This document shows, in pieces, positions 41,465 through 49,490 of a stretch of DNA of 64,000 nucleotides. The notes beneath the pieces were generated by a model. That model saw nothing but the letters and a program-made list of their open reading frames with translations, was not told the DNA's origin and ran no database searches. Location of the stretch: positions 372,001 through 436,000 of the forward strand of contig JAEWDK010000006.1 of assembly GCA_023390175.1 (NCBI GenBank). The letters are read 5' to 3'. Made by a program: the position numbers and the translations under genes. Each line of letters starts with the position of its first letter. Within the stretch, counting starts at the first letter, position 1. Source of the stretch: Bacillota bacterium. GTDB lineage: Bacteria > Bacillota > Clostridia > Oscillospirales > Acutalibacteraceae.

Positions 41465-43339
41465 TTAGTCCTCCTTTACTGCCTTGAAAGCACATGCTTC
41501 CAAACAGGCGCCGCATTTAATACACTTGCTGTCATCAATGACAAACGGTTCTTTTACTTTGCCTGAAATGGCATTTACGGGGCAGTTGCGCGCGCACTTT
41601 GAGCAGCCCTTGCACAGTTCTTTATCAATGTAAATTTTCCGAAGCTTCTTGCAGTTCTTGGTCGGGCAGCGCTTTTCTACAATATGTGCCTCATATTCGT
41701 CCCTGAAATATTTCAGCGTGCTCAGCACCGGGGACGCCGCTGTTTTACCAAGGCCGCACAGCGCGGTGGCGGAGATGGTTTCAGCCAGCTCCAGCAGCAG
41801 GTCAATGTCTTCGGGTTCGCCGTTTCCAGCGGTAATCCGTTCCAGTATTTCGAGCATGCGTTTGGTGCCTTCGCGGCAGGGAACGCATTTGCCGCAGGAT
41901 TCATTTTGGGTGAAGCTCATAAAGAACCGGGCAACCTCCACCATGCAGGTGTTTTCATCCATTACCACAAGGCCGCCGGAACCGATCATGGCGCCGACCT
42001 TTTTCAGGCTGTCAAAATCCAAAGGCAAATCCAAATGCTCTTTGGTCAGGCATCCGCCGGACGGGCCGCCGATTTGCACCGCCTTAAATTCCGCGCCGCC
42101 GCGCATGCCGCCGCCGATATCATAAATGATTTCACGCAATGTAGTGCCCATGGGCACTTCGATTAATCCGGTGTTCATAATATTGCCGGTTAAAGCGAAT
42201 GCCTTTGTTCCAGGACTGTTTTCCGGCCCGATTGACCGGAACCACTGCCCGCCGTTTGCAATAATGCCGGGCACATTGGCAAAGGTTTCAACATTATTCA
42301 AAACAGTCGGCCTGCCGTATAGGCCCTGTTCCACCGTTCTGGGCGGCTTTACACGCGGCATGCCGCGCTTTCCTTCAATGGAAGCGGTCAGCGCGCTGCC
42401 TTCACCGCATACGAACGCACCCGCGCCGCGGCTGATTTTTATATCAAAACAAAATTTTGTTCCCAAAATATTTGTTCCTAAAATACCCAGCTCTTTTGCC
42501 TGTTCAATGGCAATGCTCAAGCGCTTTACCGCCAGCGGATATTCCGCACGCACATAGATGTACCCTTCGTCCGCACCGCAGGCGTAGGCTGCGAGCATCA
42601 TTCCCTCCAGCATCCTGTGGGGGTCGCTTTCCATTACGCTTCTGTCCATAAACGCGCCGGGGTCGCCCTCGTCGCCGTTGCAGACCACGCACTTCTTTTC
42701 CGCTTTTTGCCGTCTTACCTGGGACCATTTGCGCGCGGCAGGGAAGCCGCCGCCGCCGCGTCCCCTCAGATTCGAAATTTCGACTTCGTTCAAAACTTCC
42801 TCGGGCGTCATTTCAAAAAGAGCCTGCTCCAATGCGGAGTAGCCGTCCATTGCAAGATACTCGCCGATGGAGGTTGCATCCAAACGGCCGCAGTTTTCCA
42901 AAACCACGCGCTTCTGCAGGCTGTAAAACGGAATGGACTCCTGGTGCTTATGCATTTCGCCGCCCTTTTGATAAATCAGGCGTTCCACACAATTATCGTT
43001 TATAATACTGGTTTCCAGAATTTCCAAGCAATCGGACGGTTTTACTTTTACATATAAATAGCCCTTTGGCTCAATGCGAACCAAGGGACCCATTTCACAA
43101 AAACCGTGGCAGCCGCTTTTTTTAATGCCGACTTCTCCTTCTTCGGATTCATGCTGTAAATCGATGGAACAGGGGATCCCTTTTTCATTGGCCAGCCTTA
43201 TAAATTCATCATAAATTGCCAAAGAGCCGCTTGCAACGCAAGCCGTGCCGGCACAAATCAGTATTTTTTTCTTCTGCTGATCCAAACGCTTCTTATAAAC
43301 GGTTCTGGTGTTTTGCAAATCTTCTCTATTTTGCAGCAT
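41465..43339 (-). CDS. hydB: Hydrogenase NADH-binding subunit (NuoF-like)
   Basis: A 624-residue subunit that carries FMN, binds NAD(H) and passes electrons to HydA. It has an N-terminal thioredoxin-like [2Fe-2S] domain ('CAGTACVASGSLAIYDEF'), the FMN/NADH core ('NLRGRGGGGFPAARKW', 'CNGDEGDPGAFMDR'), the [4Fe-4S] site 'ESCGKCVPCREG', and a C-terminal double ferredoxin domain ('CKGCSKCARNCPVNA', 'CIKCGACLEACAFKA'). These extra domains distinguish HydB from respiratory NuoF. The start overlaps hydC by 14 bases. Confidence 0.95.
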   Translation of the reverse strand: MLQNREDLQNTRTVYKKRLDQQKKKILICAGTACVASGSLAIYDEFIRLANEKGIPCSIDLQHESEEGEVGIKKSGCHGFCEMGPLVRIEPKGYLYVKVKPSDCLEILETSIINDNCVERLIYQKGGEMHKHQESIPFYSLQKRVVLENCGRLDATSIGEYLAMDGYSALEQALFEMTPEEVLNEVEISNLRGRGGGGFPAARKWSQVRRQKAEKKCVVCNGDEGDPGAFMDRSVMESDPHRMLEGMMLAAYACGADEGYIYVRAEYPLAVKRLSIAIEQAKELGILGTNILGTKFCFDIKISRGAGAFVCGEGSALTASIEGKRGMPRVKPPRTVEQGLYGRPTVLNNVETFANVPGIIANGGQWFRSIGPENSPGTKAFALTGNIMNTGLIEVPMGTTLREIIYDIGGGMRGGAEFKAVQIGGPSGGCLTKEHLDLPLDFDSLKKVGAMIGSGGLVVMDENTCMVEVARFFMSFTQNESCGKCVPCREGTKRMLEILERITAGNGEPEDIDLLLELAETISATALCGLGKTAASPVLSTLKYFRDEYEAHIVEKRCPTKNCKKLRKIYIDKELCKGCSKCARNCPVNAISGKVKEPFVIDDSKCIKCGACLEACAFKAVKED

Positions 43340-43817
43340 CAGTGCTTTCCTCCTTGAGCTTACTAACCAATTCTGTCGCCTTTTCAGGGGTCATCATGCC
43401 AATGACTTCGTCGTTTACGGTTAAAGCCGGAGCAAGCCCACAGGCGCCAAGGCAAGAGACAGTTTCCACGGTGAACATCAAATCATCTGTTGTGACTTTA
43501 TGATCGGATAAATTGAGGTCCTTACGCAGCTGCTCTAAAATCGGTATGGATTTACGAACATGGCAGGCAGTTCCGTTGCAGACCTTAATGACATATTTCC
43601 CTTTGGGCTCTAAAGAAAAATTCTCATAAAACGTTGCAATACTGAAAATTCTTGCACGGCTTATGCATAGCTTTTTTGCATAGTAGTCAAAAATTTCTTT
43701 TGGAAGATAGCGGTAAACTTCTTGAGTATCCTGTAGAATCCCAATAATACTGCCGGGGTCATACTGGTGTTTTTCCAAAATTTCTTCCAATTTTGTCAAG
43801 TCACACGACGCGCTCAT
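43326..43817 (-). CDS. hydC: Hydrogenase [2Fe-2S] subunit (NuoE-like)
   Basis: A 163-residue thioredoxin-fold [2Fe-2S] protein. The four Cys ligands are in 'CNGTACHVRKS' and 'SCLGACGLAPALTVNDEV'. The helical N-terminus ('LEEILEKHQYDPGSIIGILQDTQEVYRYLPKE') is normal for NuoE/HydC. It is the first gene of the hydCBA transcript. ATG 43817 has AGGGGCAG upstream; a longer frame from 43835 has no ribosome site. Confidence 0.93.
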   Translation of the reverse strand: MSASCDLTKLEEILEKHQYDPGSIIGILQDTQEVYRYLPKEIFDYYAKKLCISRARIFSIATFYENFSLEPKGKYVIKVCNGTACHVRKSIPILEQLRKDLNLSDHKVTTDDLMFTVETVSCLGACGLAPALTVNDEVIGMMTPEKATELVSKLKEESTDAAK

Positions 43818-43857
43818 AATTGCTGCCCCTTTCAAAATACAAATCTTTTAAAGTACA

Positions 43858-43886
43858 ATAATATCATATTGATAAAATATTGTCAA
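43858..43886 (-). promoter_or_regulatory. Promoter of hydCBA with Rex-like palindrome
   Basis: TTGACA (43881-43886), 17-base spacer and TATTAT (43858-43863). The -35 lies inside the 18-base imperfect palindrome TTGACAATATTTTATCAA (43869-43886), which has the TTG…CAA ends of Rex sites but differs inside. NADH-sensing Rex control would fit a hydrogenase, but the match is weak. Confidence 0.6.
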
Positions 43887-43975
43887 TCTATAAAAGTCAA
43901 GTTATATTCAGTCATATTAATTGGAAATCATGAGAATTGTGTCGTGATTTAAGAGTGTTTCGACGAAATTCAGCG

Positions 43976-44014
43976 CAAAAAACAGCCCGACCCAATTTTT
44001 GGGGGCCGGGCTGC
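43976..44014 (-). terminator. Terminator after the LiaF-like gene
   Basis: On the minus strand AGCCCGGCCCCC pairs with the GGGTCGGGCT side across a short loop, followed by TTTTTT. It separates the LytTR/LiaF unit from hydCBA. Confidence 0.8.
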
Positions 44015-44026
44015 GGTTGTGTTACT

Positions 44027-44773
44027 TCAAATATAATGAATTTCCAAACTGCCCAGCTGCACGTTGCCAGTAAGGGTCAGTTGGGGCGCATTCTCGTCGG
44101 GGTGAGCCAAGCAGATGTCATTTTCCACCGACCCAAGGCCGGTGCGCACATAGTCAATTACACGCCAGTGCTTTGGAATGTATAATTTTATCGCGCCAAA
44201 GCTGCAGTCAAGGAACAGTTCGGCTCCTTCGGGGCTGAGCTGAGCCTGGTCGAAGAACAATTCCAGCGCGCCGAATGAGACAAAAAACTGCCCGCTTTTC
44301 ATGCAGTCCGCGTGCAGGTATTTGCTGGACGCGCCGAAGGTTACCTTCGCACCGGGGTTGTTGTCGTCGATGCTTTCGGTGGTTTGGTTGAAATGTTCCG
44401 ATCCGTCATGCGCCCCATGCCAATCATCCGACCCGCGTGAAAAACACACATCGCCGTGCGGGTGGCAGTGATGATGGCTGTGAAAAATGATGCTGAACCC
44501 GATACTGGCCAGTACAGAGGCGAGCAGCAGCAGCCAGACTGAGATTTGGACAAGATGAAGCGGCTGCTGGTAAATCATATAAAGCAGTGCCAAAGGAATG
44601 AACAATCCAAAAAAGTTGCGGTCAATTGCGCTGCGAATACCCAATGCCGCGAGCAGAACCGTTGCCAAAATGCTCAGCAGCCCGATTTGCCCGAATGAAC
44701 CTGTTTGGCTTGCAATCACGAAGACCGCCGCCAGCAAAAAGAAAAATCCCCAAAACCAATTTCTATTTTTCAT
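44027..44773 (-). CDS. LiaF-like / cell-wall-stress membrane protein
   Basis: A 248-residue protein with four N-terminal membrane segments (about 5-100), a His-rich loop 'SHHHCHPHGD' (about 103-112) and a C-terminal β-repeat 'toast-rack' domain of the LiaF/YvqF type ('VTFGASSKYLHA', 'FGALELFFDQA', 'SFGAIKLYIPKHW'). Such proteins modulate envelope-stress or LytTR signalling. The gene overlaps the LytTR regulator by a few codons and shares its transcript. The His-rich stretch may bind metal. Function beyond that is not visible. Confidence 0.75.
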   Translation of the reverse strand: MKNRNWFWGFFFLLAAVFVIASQTGSFGQIGLLSILATVLLAALGIRSAIDRNFFGLFIPLALLYMIYQQPLHLVQISVWLLLLASVLASIGFSIIFHSHHHCHPHGDVCFSRGSDDWHGAHDGSEHFNQTTESIDDNNPGAKVTFGASSKYLHADCMKSGQFFVSFGALELFFDQAQLSPEGAELFLDCSFGAIKLYIPKHWRVIDYVRTGLGSVENDICLAHPDENAPQLTLTGNVQLGSLEIHYI

Positions 44774-45227
44774 AAGTACTCCTTTCGTTTAAACGCTGCC
44801 GCAGTTCGTGATAATAGTACCGCGACACGTAAACCTGTTTATGGCTGTTAATAAACTGAATCAGACTGGATGCGGTGAGGTTACGCGTAATTGAGTACAC
44901 CTGCATAATGTTTACAATGGTTGATTTGGCCGCCCGTACGAAGTGACGGGGGAGAATTTCCTCCAGCTCATACAGGCGGTACTTAATTCGATAGGCATCG
45001 TTGGCGGTATGAGCGTAAATGTTTTCACCTTCCGTTTCAAAAAAAAGAACATCATCCAAAGGGAAATAAAATTCCTGGTTTTGCTTGTAGAAAGTGATTT
45101 TCGAACTCAGCGAGGACTGTTCCAAAATATATTGCTGTATTTTTTGAACAGTGTCATCCACCCGGCCGCAGCGGATCAACACCTCGTCTTCAGCCAAACC
45201 ATTGACTAATTCAATGCGTATCTTCAC
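44763..45227 (-). CDS. LytTR-domain DNA-binding regulator
   Basis: A 154-residue protein: an N-terminal 45-residue part without receiver signature and a LytTR DNA-binding domain (about 50-148; 'YFPLDDVLFFETEGENIYAHT', 'RYRLYELEEILP…FVRAAKSTIVNI', 'VYVSRYYYHELRQRL'). It is the short regulator type that pairs with a membrane protein rather than a kinase. GTG 45227 has AGGAGGTGAT seven bases upstream; TTG 45230 is also possible. It overlaps the LiaF-like gene by 11 bases, so the pair should act as one module controlling envelope genes or itself. Confidence 0.88.
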   Translation of the reverse strand: MKIRIELVNGLAEDEVLIRCGRVDDTVQKIQQYILEQSSLSSKITFYKQNQEFYFPLDDVLFFETEGENIYAHTANDAYRIKYRLYELEEILPRHFVRAAKSTIVNIMQVYSITRNLTASSLIQFINSHKQVYVSRYYYHELRQRLNERSTYEK

Positions 45228-45462
45228 CAAATCACCTCCTCAACTCTATGAACAGTATAGCGGGTTTTGCAGGATATGGAAAGAGCTGTAAGTCATCCGG
45301 TTCCTTTATTCCGGTAACAGGTAAGAAAAGACAGGTGACATGCTGATATTTCCACTCCTGTGCACAAATTCGGGCGTGTTCACACGGATTCCTGACAAAA
45401 TTTGATTTCGTATTTTAATAACAACGACAATCAATGCAGTATCTCCGCACTTTGTGCAAGCA

Positions 45463-45498
45463 AAAAGGCCCACGAAACAATTAAGTCTCGTGGGCCTT
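45463..45498 (-). terminator. Terminator-like hairpin
   Basis: AAGGCCCACGAGAC and its complement GTTTCGTGGGCCTT form a strong stem followed by TTTTTG on the minus strand. It would stop read-through from the tRNA side into the LytTR gene's upstream region. Confidence 0.75.
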
Positions 45499-45504
45499 GT
45501 GCTG

Positions 45505-45615
45505 CCGGTGGTCGGACTTGGGTGTTGGCACGCTGAACCCGCGTTCCGCGAGTCCCTCCGTTTATCCGGGGGAGATTGGTTTCGTTGCGATTCTCCCAAC
45601 CTGCACCGGGTTCAA
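45505..45615 (-). repeat. tRNA-Leu 3'-end stub joined to a structured element
   Basis: Bases 45505-45522 match the 3' part of tRNA-Leu (45678-45695). The match breaks in the T-loop and continues GGTGTTGGCAC, the same junction as the tRNA-Pro stub at 1172. Further along, TTCCGCGAGTC…CGGGGGAGATTGG (about 45541-45583) resembles the repeat TTTGCGAATC…CGGGGAAGGCTGG at 1256-1280. Confidence 0.5.
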
Positions 45616-45638
45616 GATACCTGTGGCCATCAGCGTAA

Positions 45639-45675
45639 AAAATAAAGAGTACCCAAACAGGTACTCTTTATTTTT
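45639..45675 (-). terminator. Terminator of tRNA-Leu
   Basis: Stem AATAAAGAGTACC/GGTACTCTTTATT with loop CAAACA (plus-strand view), T-rich on the minus strand. It directly follows the CCA end. Confidence 0.85.
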
Positions 45676-45760
45676 GGTGCCGGTGGTCGGACTTGAACCG
45701 ACACGGTATTGCTACCAATGGATTTTGAGTCCATCACGTCTGCCATTCCATCACACCGGC
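45675..45760 (-). tRNA. tRNA-Leu (anticodon CAA)
   Basis: Acceptor GCCGGTG/CACCGGC, anticodon stem ATGGA/TCCAT with loop CTCAAAA giving CAA, a long variable arm as in all Leu tRNAs, T-arm GGTTCAAGTCC, discriminator A and an encoded CCA. Length 86 nt. The frames that cross it are not genes. Confidence 0.95.
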
Positions 45761-45776
45761 AGGAACAACGAATATT

Positions 45777-45805
45777 ATTATATAATAAATCGGGGAAAAA
45801 AGCAA
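45777..45805 (-). promoter_or_regulatory. Promoter of tRNA-Leu
   Basis: TTGCTT (45800-45805), 17-base spacer, TATAAT (45777-45782), 17 bases before the tRNA. Confidence 0.65.
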
Positions 45806-45883
45806 GATAAACACAGAAGAAATTTGAAAAAATTGAAGGCGAGGCACACGATTGAGTGAACCCCGTTCTTTCTCTACCTGTTG

Positions 45884-46681
45884 CTACATATCGGCAAACA
45901 TTTTAATGCAGTGCTTCGGGCAAACCCCGGCGCAGTCGCCGCAGCCCACGCATTTTGCGGTATCGACCACGGCGTGATTGTCAATGGCATGAATCGCATC
46001 GTGCTGGCAGGCTTTTTCACATTTTTTGCAGGCAATGCAGCCGATTTTGCAAACCTTATTCGTATCCGCTCCCTTGTCACAGTTGCTGCACAAAACCACA
46101 GCCTGCTGCCAATAGGGGGCGAAGTGAATCAGATGTTTCGGGCATGCCTTTATACACATCGAACAGCCCCTGCAGCGTTTGGGGTCAATGAACGCAAGCC
46201 CATCGGTCACAGTAATTGCGCCGTACTGGCAGGCTTTTACACAGTCACCCAGTCCCATGCAGCCGTATTGGCAGCTTGCAGTGCCGCCTGCAACCATCGC
46301 GGCGCCGGCACAGGATTCAATTCCTTCATACTGCACTTTGTCACCGGTATAGTCATAGCTGCCGAGGCAGTGAACAATGGCAACTTTTGTTTCCACACTG
46401 TCTGCGTCACAGCCAAGGTACTCCGAAAGATTTTTTGCAACGGCCGCGCCGCCCACCGGGCACAGGCCGGGCTTTGCTTCACCGGAAGACAGCGCCTTGG
46501 CGTAGCCGTCGCAGCCGGAAAATCCGCAGGCGCCGCAGTTCGCACCGGGGAGCATTTCACGAATTGCTTGAGCCTTTTCATCCTTCGGCACGGCCATCAC
46601 AATAGAAGCAACCGCAAGAACCAGGCCGCACAAAAGGCCGATTCCGGCTACCAACAGGACGGGAATCAGTATTTCATTCAT
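45884..46681 (-). CDS. rnfB: Rnf complex subunit B (iron-sulfur)
   Basis: A 265-residue ferredoxin-side subunit of the Rnf complex, which couples ferredoxin oxidation and NAD reduction to Na+ or H+ transport. One N-terminal membrane helix (about 5-29), then the Cys motif 'GANCGACGFSGCDGYAKAL', and several [4Fe-4S] sets: 'CQYGCMGLGDCVKAC', 'CRGCSMCIKACPKHLI', 'CIACKKCEKACQHDAI' and 'CVGCGDCAGVCPKHCI'. This many clusters is usual for clostridial RnfB. It is the last gene of rnfCDGEAB. Confidence 0.96.
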   Translation of the reverse strand: MNEILIPVLLVAGIGLLCGLVLAVASIVMAVPKDEKAQAIREMLPGANCGACGFSGCDGYAKALSSGEAKPGLCPVGGAAVAKNLSEYLGCDADSVETKVAIVHCLGSYDYTGDKVQYEGIESCAGAAMVAGGTASCQYGCMGLGDCVKACQYGAITVTDGLAFIDPKRCRGCSMCIKACPKHLIHFAPYWQQAVVLCSNCDKGADTNKVCKIGCIACKKCEKACQHDAIHAIDNHAVVDTAKCVGCGDCAGVCPKHCIKMFADM

Positions 46682-46692
46682 ATTTGCACCTC

Positions 46693-47301
46693 CTAACCCA
46701 GCATGCCTTCCACAAGGCCCTGAAATCCAAGGAACGATACGGCTGTCAGCGAAGCTGCAACCAGTGTAATCGGCAATCCCTGCAAGGATTTCGGAATGTC
46801 GTTGTTTTCAATTCTTTCACGGATACCGGCGAACAGAACCATAGCAACAAGGAAGCCGATTCCGGAGCCAAAGGCGTTTACAAGCGACTGTACAAAGCCG
46901 AATGACGCATCCGACTGCCCCTTTTGAATGACCAGTACGGTTACGCCGAGTACGGCGCAGTTTGTAGTAATCAGAGGAAGGTAAATCCCAAGCGCGTTGT
47001 ACAGGGAGGGAATGTACTTTTTCAATACGGTCTCAATGAACTGTACCAGTACAGCGATAATCAGAATAAATACAATTGTTTGCAGATATTCAAGATTCAA
47101 CGGGCGAAGTACGAAGGTGTAAATCGGCCAGGTGGCCGCGGTGGAAATCACCATGACGACCGTTACGGCGATGCTCATTCCGGTGGCGGTGTCCAGCTTT
47201 TTAGAAACGCCGAGGAATGGGCAAATGCCCAAAAACTTATTCAGAATGTAGTTTTCGGTCAAAATGGAAGCTAGGAAGATCGCAACTAACCCTTTTATCA
47301 T
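46693..47301 (-). CDS. rnfA: Rnf complex subunit A (membrane)
   Basis: A 202-residue protein with six membrane helices. 'LTENYILNKFLGICPFLGVSKKLDTATGM' and 'TTNCAVLGVTVL' contain the conserved Cys that hold the intramembrane [2Fe-2S] cluster shared with RnfE. It overlaps rnfE by 4 bases and lies 11 bases before rnfB. Confidence 0.96.
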   Translation of the reverse strand: MIKGLVAIFLASILTENYILNKFLGICPFLGVSKKLDTATGMSIAVTVVMVISTAATWPIYTFVLRPLNLEYLQTIVFILIIAVLVQFIETVLKKYIPSLYNALGIYLPLITTNCAVLGVTVLVIQKGQSDASFGFVQSLVNAFGSGIGFLVAMVLFAGIRERIENNDIPKSLQGLPITLVAASLTAVSFLGFQGLVEGMLG

Positions 47302-47999
47302 TCCTTTGCACGCTCCTTTTCGTTTCCCTGTAATTCAGAGCAGGCTCCGCTGTAGGGGCAGCCTTGGCAGCAGCCCAGCTCGGCCGGAGCTTCTCCTTTT
47401 TTTTCAGCCAGCTTGTTTGCAAGTGCAATCATCATGCCAAATACAAAGAAGCCGCCGGGGGGGAGCAGGAAAATGATAATCGGGTCCATAAAGCCGGCGG
47501 TAACAGGAAGGCCGAAAATGGAACCCGCGCCCAAAAGCTCACGGATTATACCCATGACGAGTAATGTGACGGTAAAGCCAGCGCCCATGCCCAATGCGTC
47601 CAAAATCGATGGCAGAACTTTATTTTTGTTAGCAAACATTTCGGCACGGCCTAAAATAATACAGTTTACAACAATCAGGGGAAGATAAATACCCAGCGCC
47701 GATTTTAGGTCGGGGGAATACGCCCCAATCAGCATTTGAACAACGGTAACAAACCCCGCAATTAGTGTGATATAGCAGGGGATACGCACCTTGTCCGGAA
47801 TGACATTGCGCAGCAATGAAATAACGGTGTTTGAACCAACCAAGACGAATGTTGTGGCAAGGCCCATACCGATTGCGTTATTTGCAGAGGTGCTCAGCGC
47901 AAGGGTGGCACAGGTGCCTAGTACAAGGCGAAGCACCGGGTTTTCTTTCACAATTCCCTTACTGAATTCCTGCCATGGAGTTTTTGCCATCTCATTCAC
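47298..47999 (-). CDS. rnfE: Rnf complex subunit E (membrane)
   Basis: A 233-residue protein with six membrane helices homologous to RnfA in inverted orientation. 'LGTCATLALSTSANNAIGMG' and 'IVVNCIILGRAEMFA' carry the cluster Cys. The C-terminal 35 residues are charged with a Cys-rich 'LGCCQGCPYSGAC', which is an extra feature beyond the usual end. Overlaps rnfG by 8 bases. Confidence 0.95.
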   Translation of the reverse strand: MNEMAKTPWQEFSKGIVKENPVLRLVLGTCATLALSTSANNAIGMGLATTFVLVGSNTVISLLRNVIPDKVRIPCYITLIAGFVTVVQMLIGAYSPDLKSALGIYLPLIVVNCIILGRAEMFANKNKVLPSILDALGMGAGFTVTLLVMGIIRELLGAGSIFGLPVTAGFMDPIIIFLLPPGGFFVFGMMIALANKLAEKKGEAPAELGCCQGCPYSGACSELQGNEKERAKE

Positions 48000-48546
48000 C
48001 GCCCTTTACTTTTTGATAGGATTCTATCGCTTCGTTCACGCATTTTGTAACGGCTTTGCTCGTAATGGTAGCTCCCGCCATGGCCTCAATCTGGCCGTCC
48101 TTTGCGGAACCGGACTTGATTACTTCAAAGCCGTTTTCCGGCACGGCTTGTTTGTACTGGTCGCGGAAGCTGTCCTTTTGCGCGTTCAGGCCAAGGCCGG
48201 GGGTGTCGCTGATAGAAAGAATCACTACTCCGGTTACTTTGCCGTTCTTGTCAATGCCGGTCATAACGTTCATGTCGCCGCCATAGCTTTTTGCTTTTGT
48301 AGTAAACACGTAACCGGAAATGTCGCCTCCTTTTTTGCCGACGGCATACGTTTTGTCCTTTGCATCCTCAAAGGACGCTGCACCGGGCAGAACCAGCCGG
48401 CGGGAAGCGGCCTCGGACTGCTGATCCATTTCCGCAATTTTGCTGCGCGTCATCAGGTTTGTTGCCGCAAGAAGAAGCGTGATTACAAGACAAATAACAA
48501 ACAGCGTAATGGTGGGCTTCAGGACTTCCCTGATCTCTATTTTCAT
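47992..48546 (-). CDS. rnfG: Rnf complex subunit G (covalent FMN)
   Basis: A 184-residue subunit with one N-terminal helix and an FMN-binding domain outside. The flavin acceptor motif is 'AMAGATITSKAV' near residue 160; the Thr of GAT would carry FMN put on by ApbE. 'DTPGLGLNAQKDSFRDQYK' is typical. It overlaps rnfD by 4 bases. A dedicated apbE gene lies upstream in this locus. Confidence 0.95.
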   Translation of the reverse strand: MKIEIREVLKPTITLFVICLVITLLLAATNLMTRSKIAEMDQQSEAASRRLVLPGAASFEDAKDKTYAVGKKGGDISGYVFTTKAKSYGGDMNVMTGIDKNGKVTGVVILSISDTPGLGLNAQKDSFRDQYKQAVPENGFEVIKSGSAKDGQIEAMAGATITSKAVTKCVNEAIESYQKVKGGE

Positions 48547-49490
48547 TTCTTAACATGCTCCTTTCCAAATGCCCGGGGGCGTGTTAAGCGCTCAATGTGC
48601 GGTACTAAAATATTCATTAGTATAATAGAAAAGGACACGCCCTCCGGCAGTGCGCCGAAAATGCGGATCAGCATGGTGATAATTCCTGCGCCGACCGCAA
48701 AAACGATTTTTCCTTTTATGTTAATCGGGGAGGTGGAATAATCGGTAGCCATAAAGATAGCGCCCAGCAGCAGTCCGCCCGCGAGAATATCAAACAGAAC
48801 GTTGCGCCCCGCAATCAGGGAGATAACCGCCGCGGTACCGATGTAGCACAGCGGAATGACCGGACTAATTACTTTGCGGACAACAAGGTAAATTCCGCCC
48901 AAAATCAGTGCGATGGCACAGGTTTCGCCAAGGCTGCCCGCGCGCGAACCGACAAACATGCTCAGCAGCGTTGGCATTGTGCCTTCCGCCTCTGTTTTTA
49001 ACATATTCAGCGGGGTAGCGGATGTCATTGCGTCCGTCCTGTGTAAATAATAGAACGGCGCGGCCCATGTGCTCATTTGGGACGGAAAGGATGACATTAA
49101 AATGATGCGTGCTGTGAGCGCAGGGTTCACAAAATTTTGACCGATGCCGCCGAACATCTGCTTGACCACAACGATTGCCACCACACCGCCGAATGCAAGT
49201 GCAAGCGGGTTGATGCCGACCGGAACATTAAAGGCAAGCAGAATGCCTGTTACAACGGCACTTAAATCACCGACGGTGCTTTCACGCTTCATTACTTTGC
49301 GGGATACATATTCACTTAAAACACAGCTGGCAATTGAAACCGCAATTAAAAGCAGCGCCTGCGGCCCAAAAATGATGACGGAGGCAATCGCAGCGGGAAC
49401 CAGTGCGATAATCACGTCAAGCATAATTTTTTGGGTGGTGATTCCGCTCCTCAAGTGTGGGGAAGGGGATACAATCAGTCTGTCCGTCAT
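48543..49490 (-). CDS. rnfD: Rnf complex subunit D (membrane, covalent FMN)
   Basis: A 315-residue membrane protein with nine or ten helices. The flavinylation motif 'DAMTSATPLNML' (about residue 155) and 'GGIGQNFVNPALTARIILM' are conserved. Together with RnfG it carries covalent FMN facing the outside. It starts immediately at the rnfC stop. Confidence 0.95.
   Translation of the reverse strand: MTDRLIVSPSPHLRSGITTQKIMLDVIIALVPAAIASVIIFGPQALLLIAVSIASCVLSEYVSRKVMKRESTVGDLSAVVTGILLAFNVPVGINPLALAFGGVVAIVVVKQMFGGIGQNFVNPALTARIILMSSFPSQMSTWAAPFYYLHRTDAMTSATPLNMLKTEAEGTMPTLLSMFVGSRAGSLGETCAIALILGGIYLVVRKVISPVIPLCYIGTAAVISLIAGRNVLFDILAGGLLLGAIFMATDYSTSPINIKGKIVFAVGAGIITMLIRIFGALPEGVSFSIILMNILVPHIERLTRPRAFGKEHVKK

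Larger units (their letters stand above)
45231..45674. other. Intergenic region with tRNA-derived repeat and two terminators
   Basis: The region between the LytTR gene and tRNA-Leu has no gene. It holds a strong hairpin (45463-45498), a tRNA-Leu 3' stub (45505-45522) joined to a structured element (to about 45615), and the tRNA-Leu terminator. Frames crossing it are translations of tRNA sequence. Confidence 0.6.

Noticed and set aside
45454..45859. Open frames on both strands around tRNA-Leu
   Set aside because: They translate the tRNA gene, its terminator and the tRNA-derived repeat.
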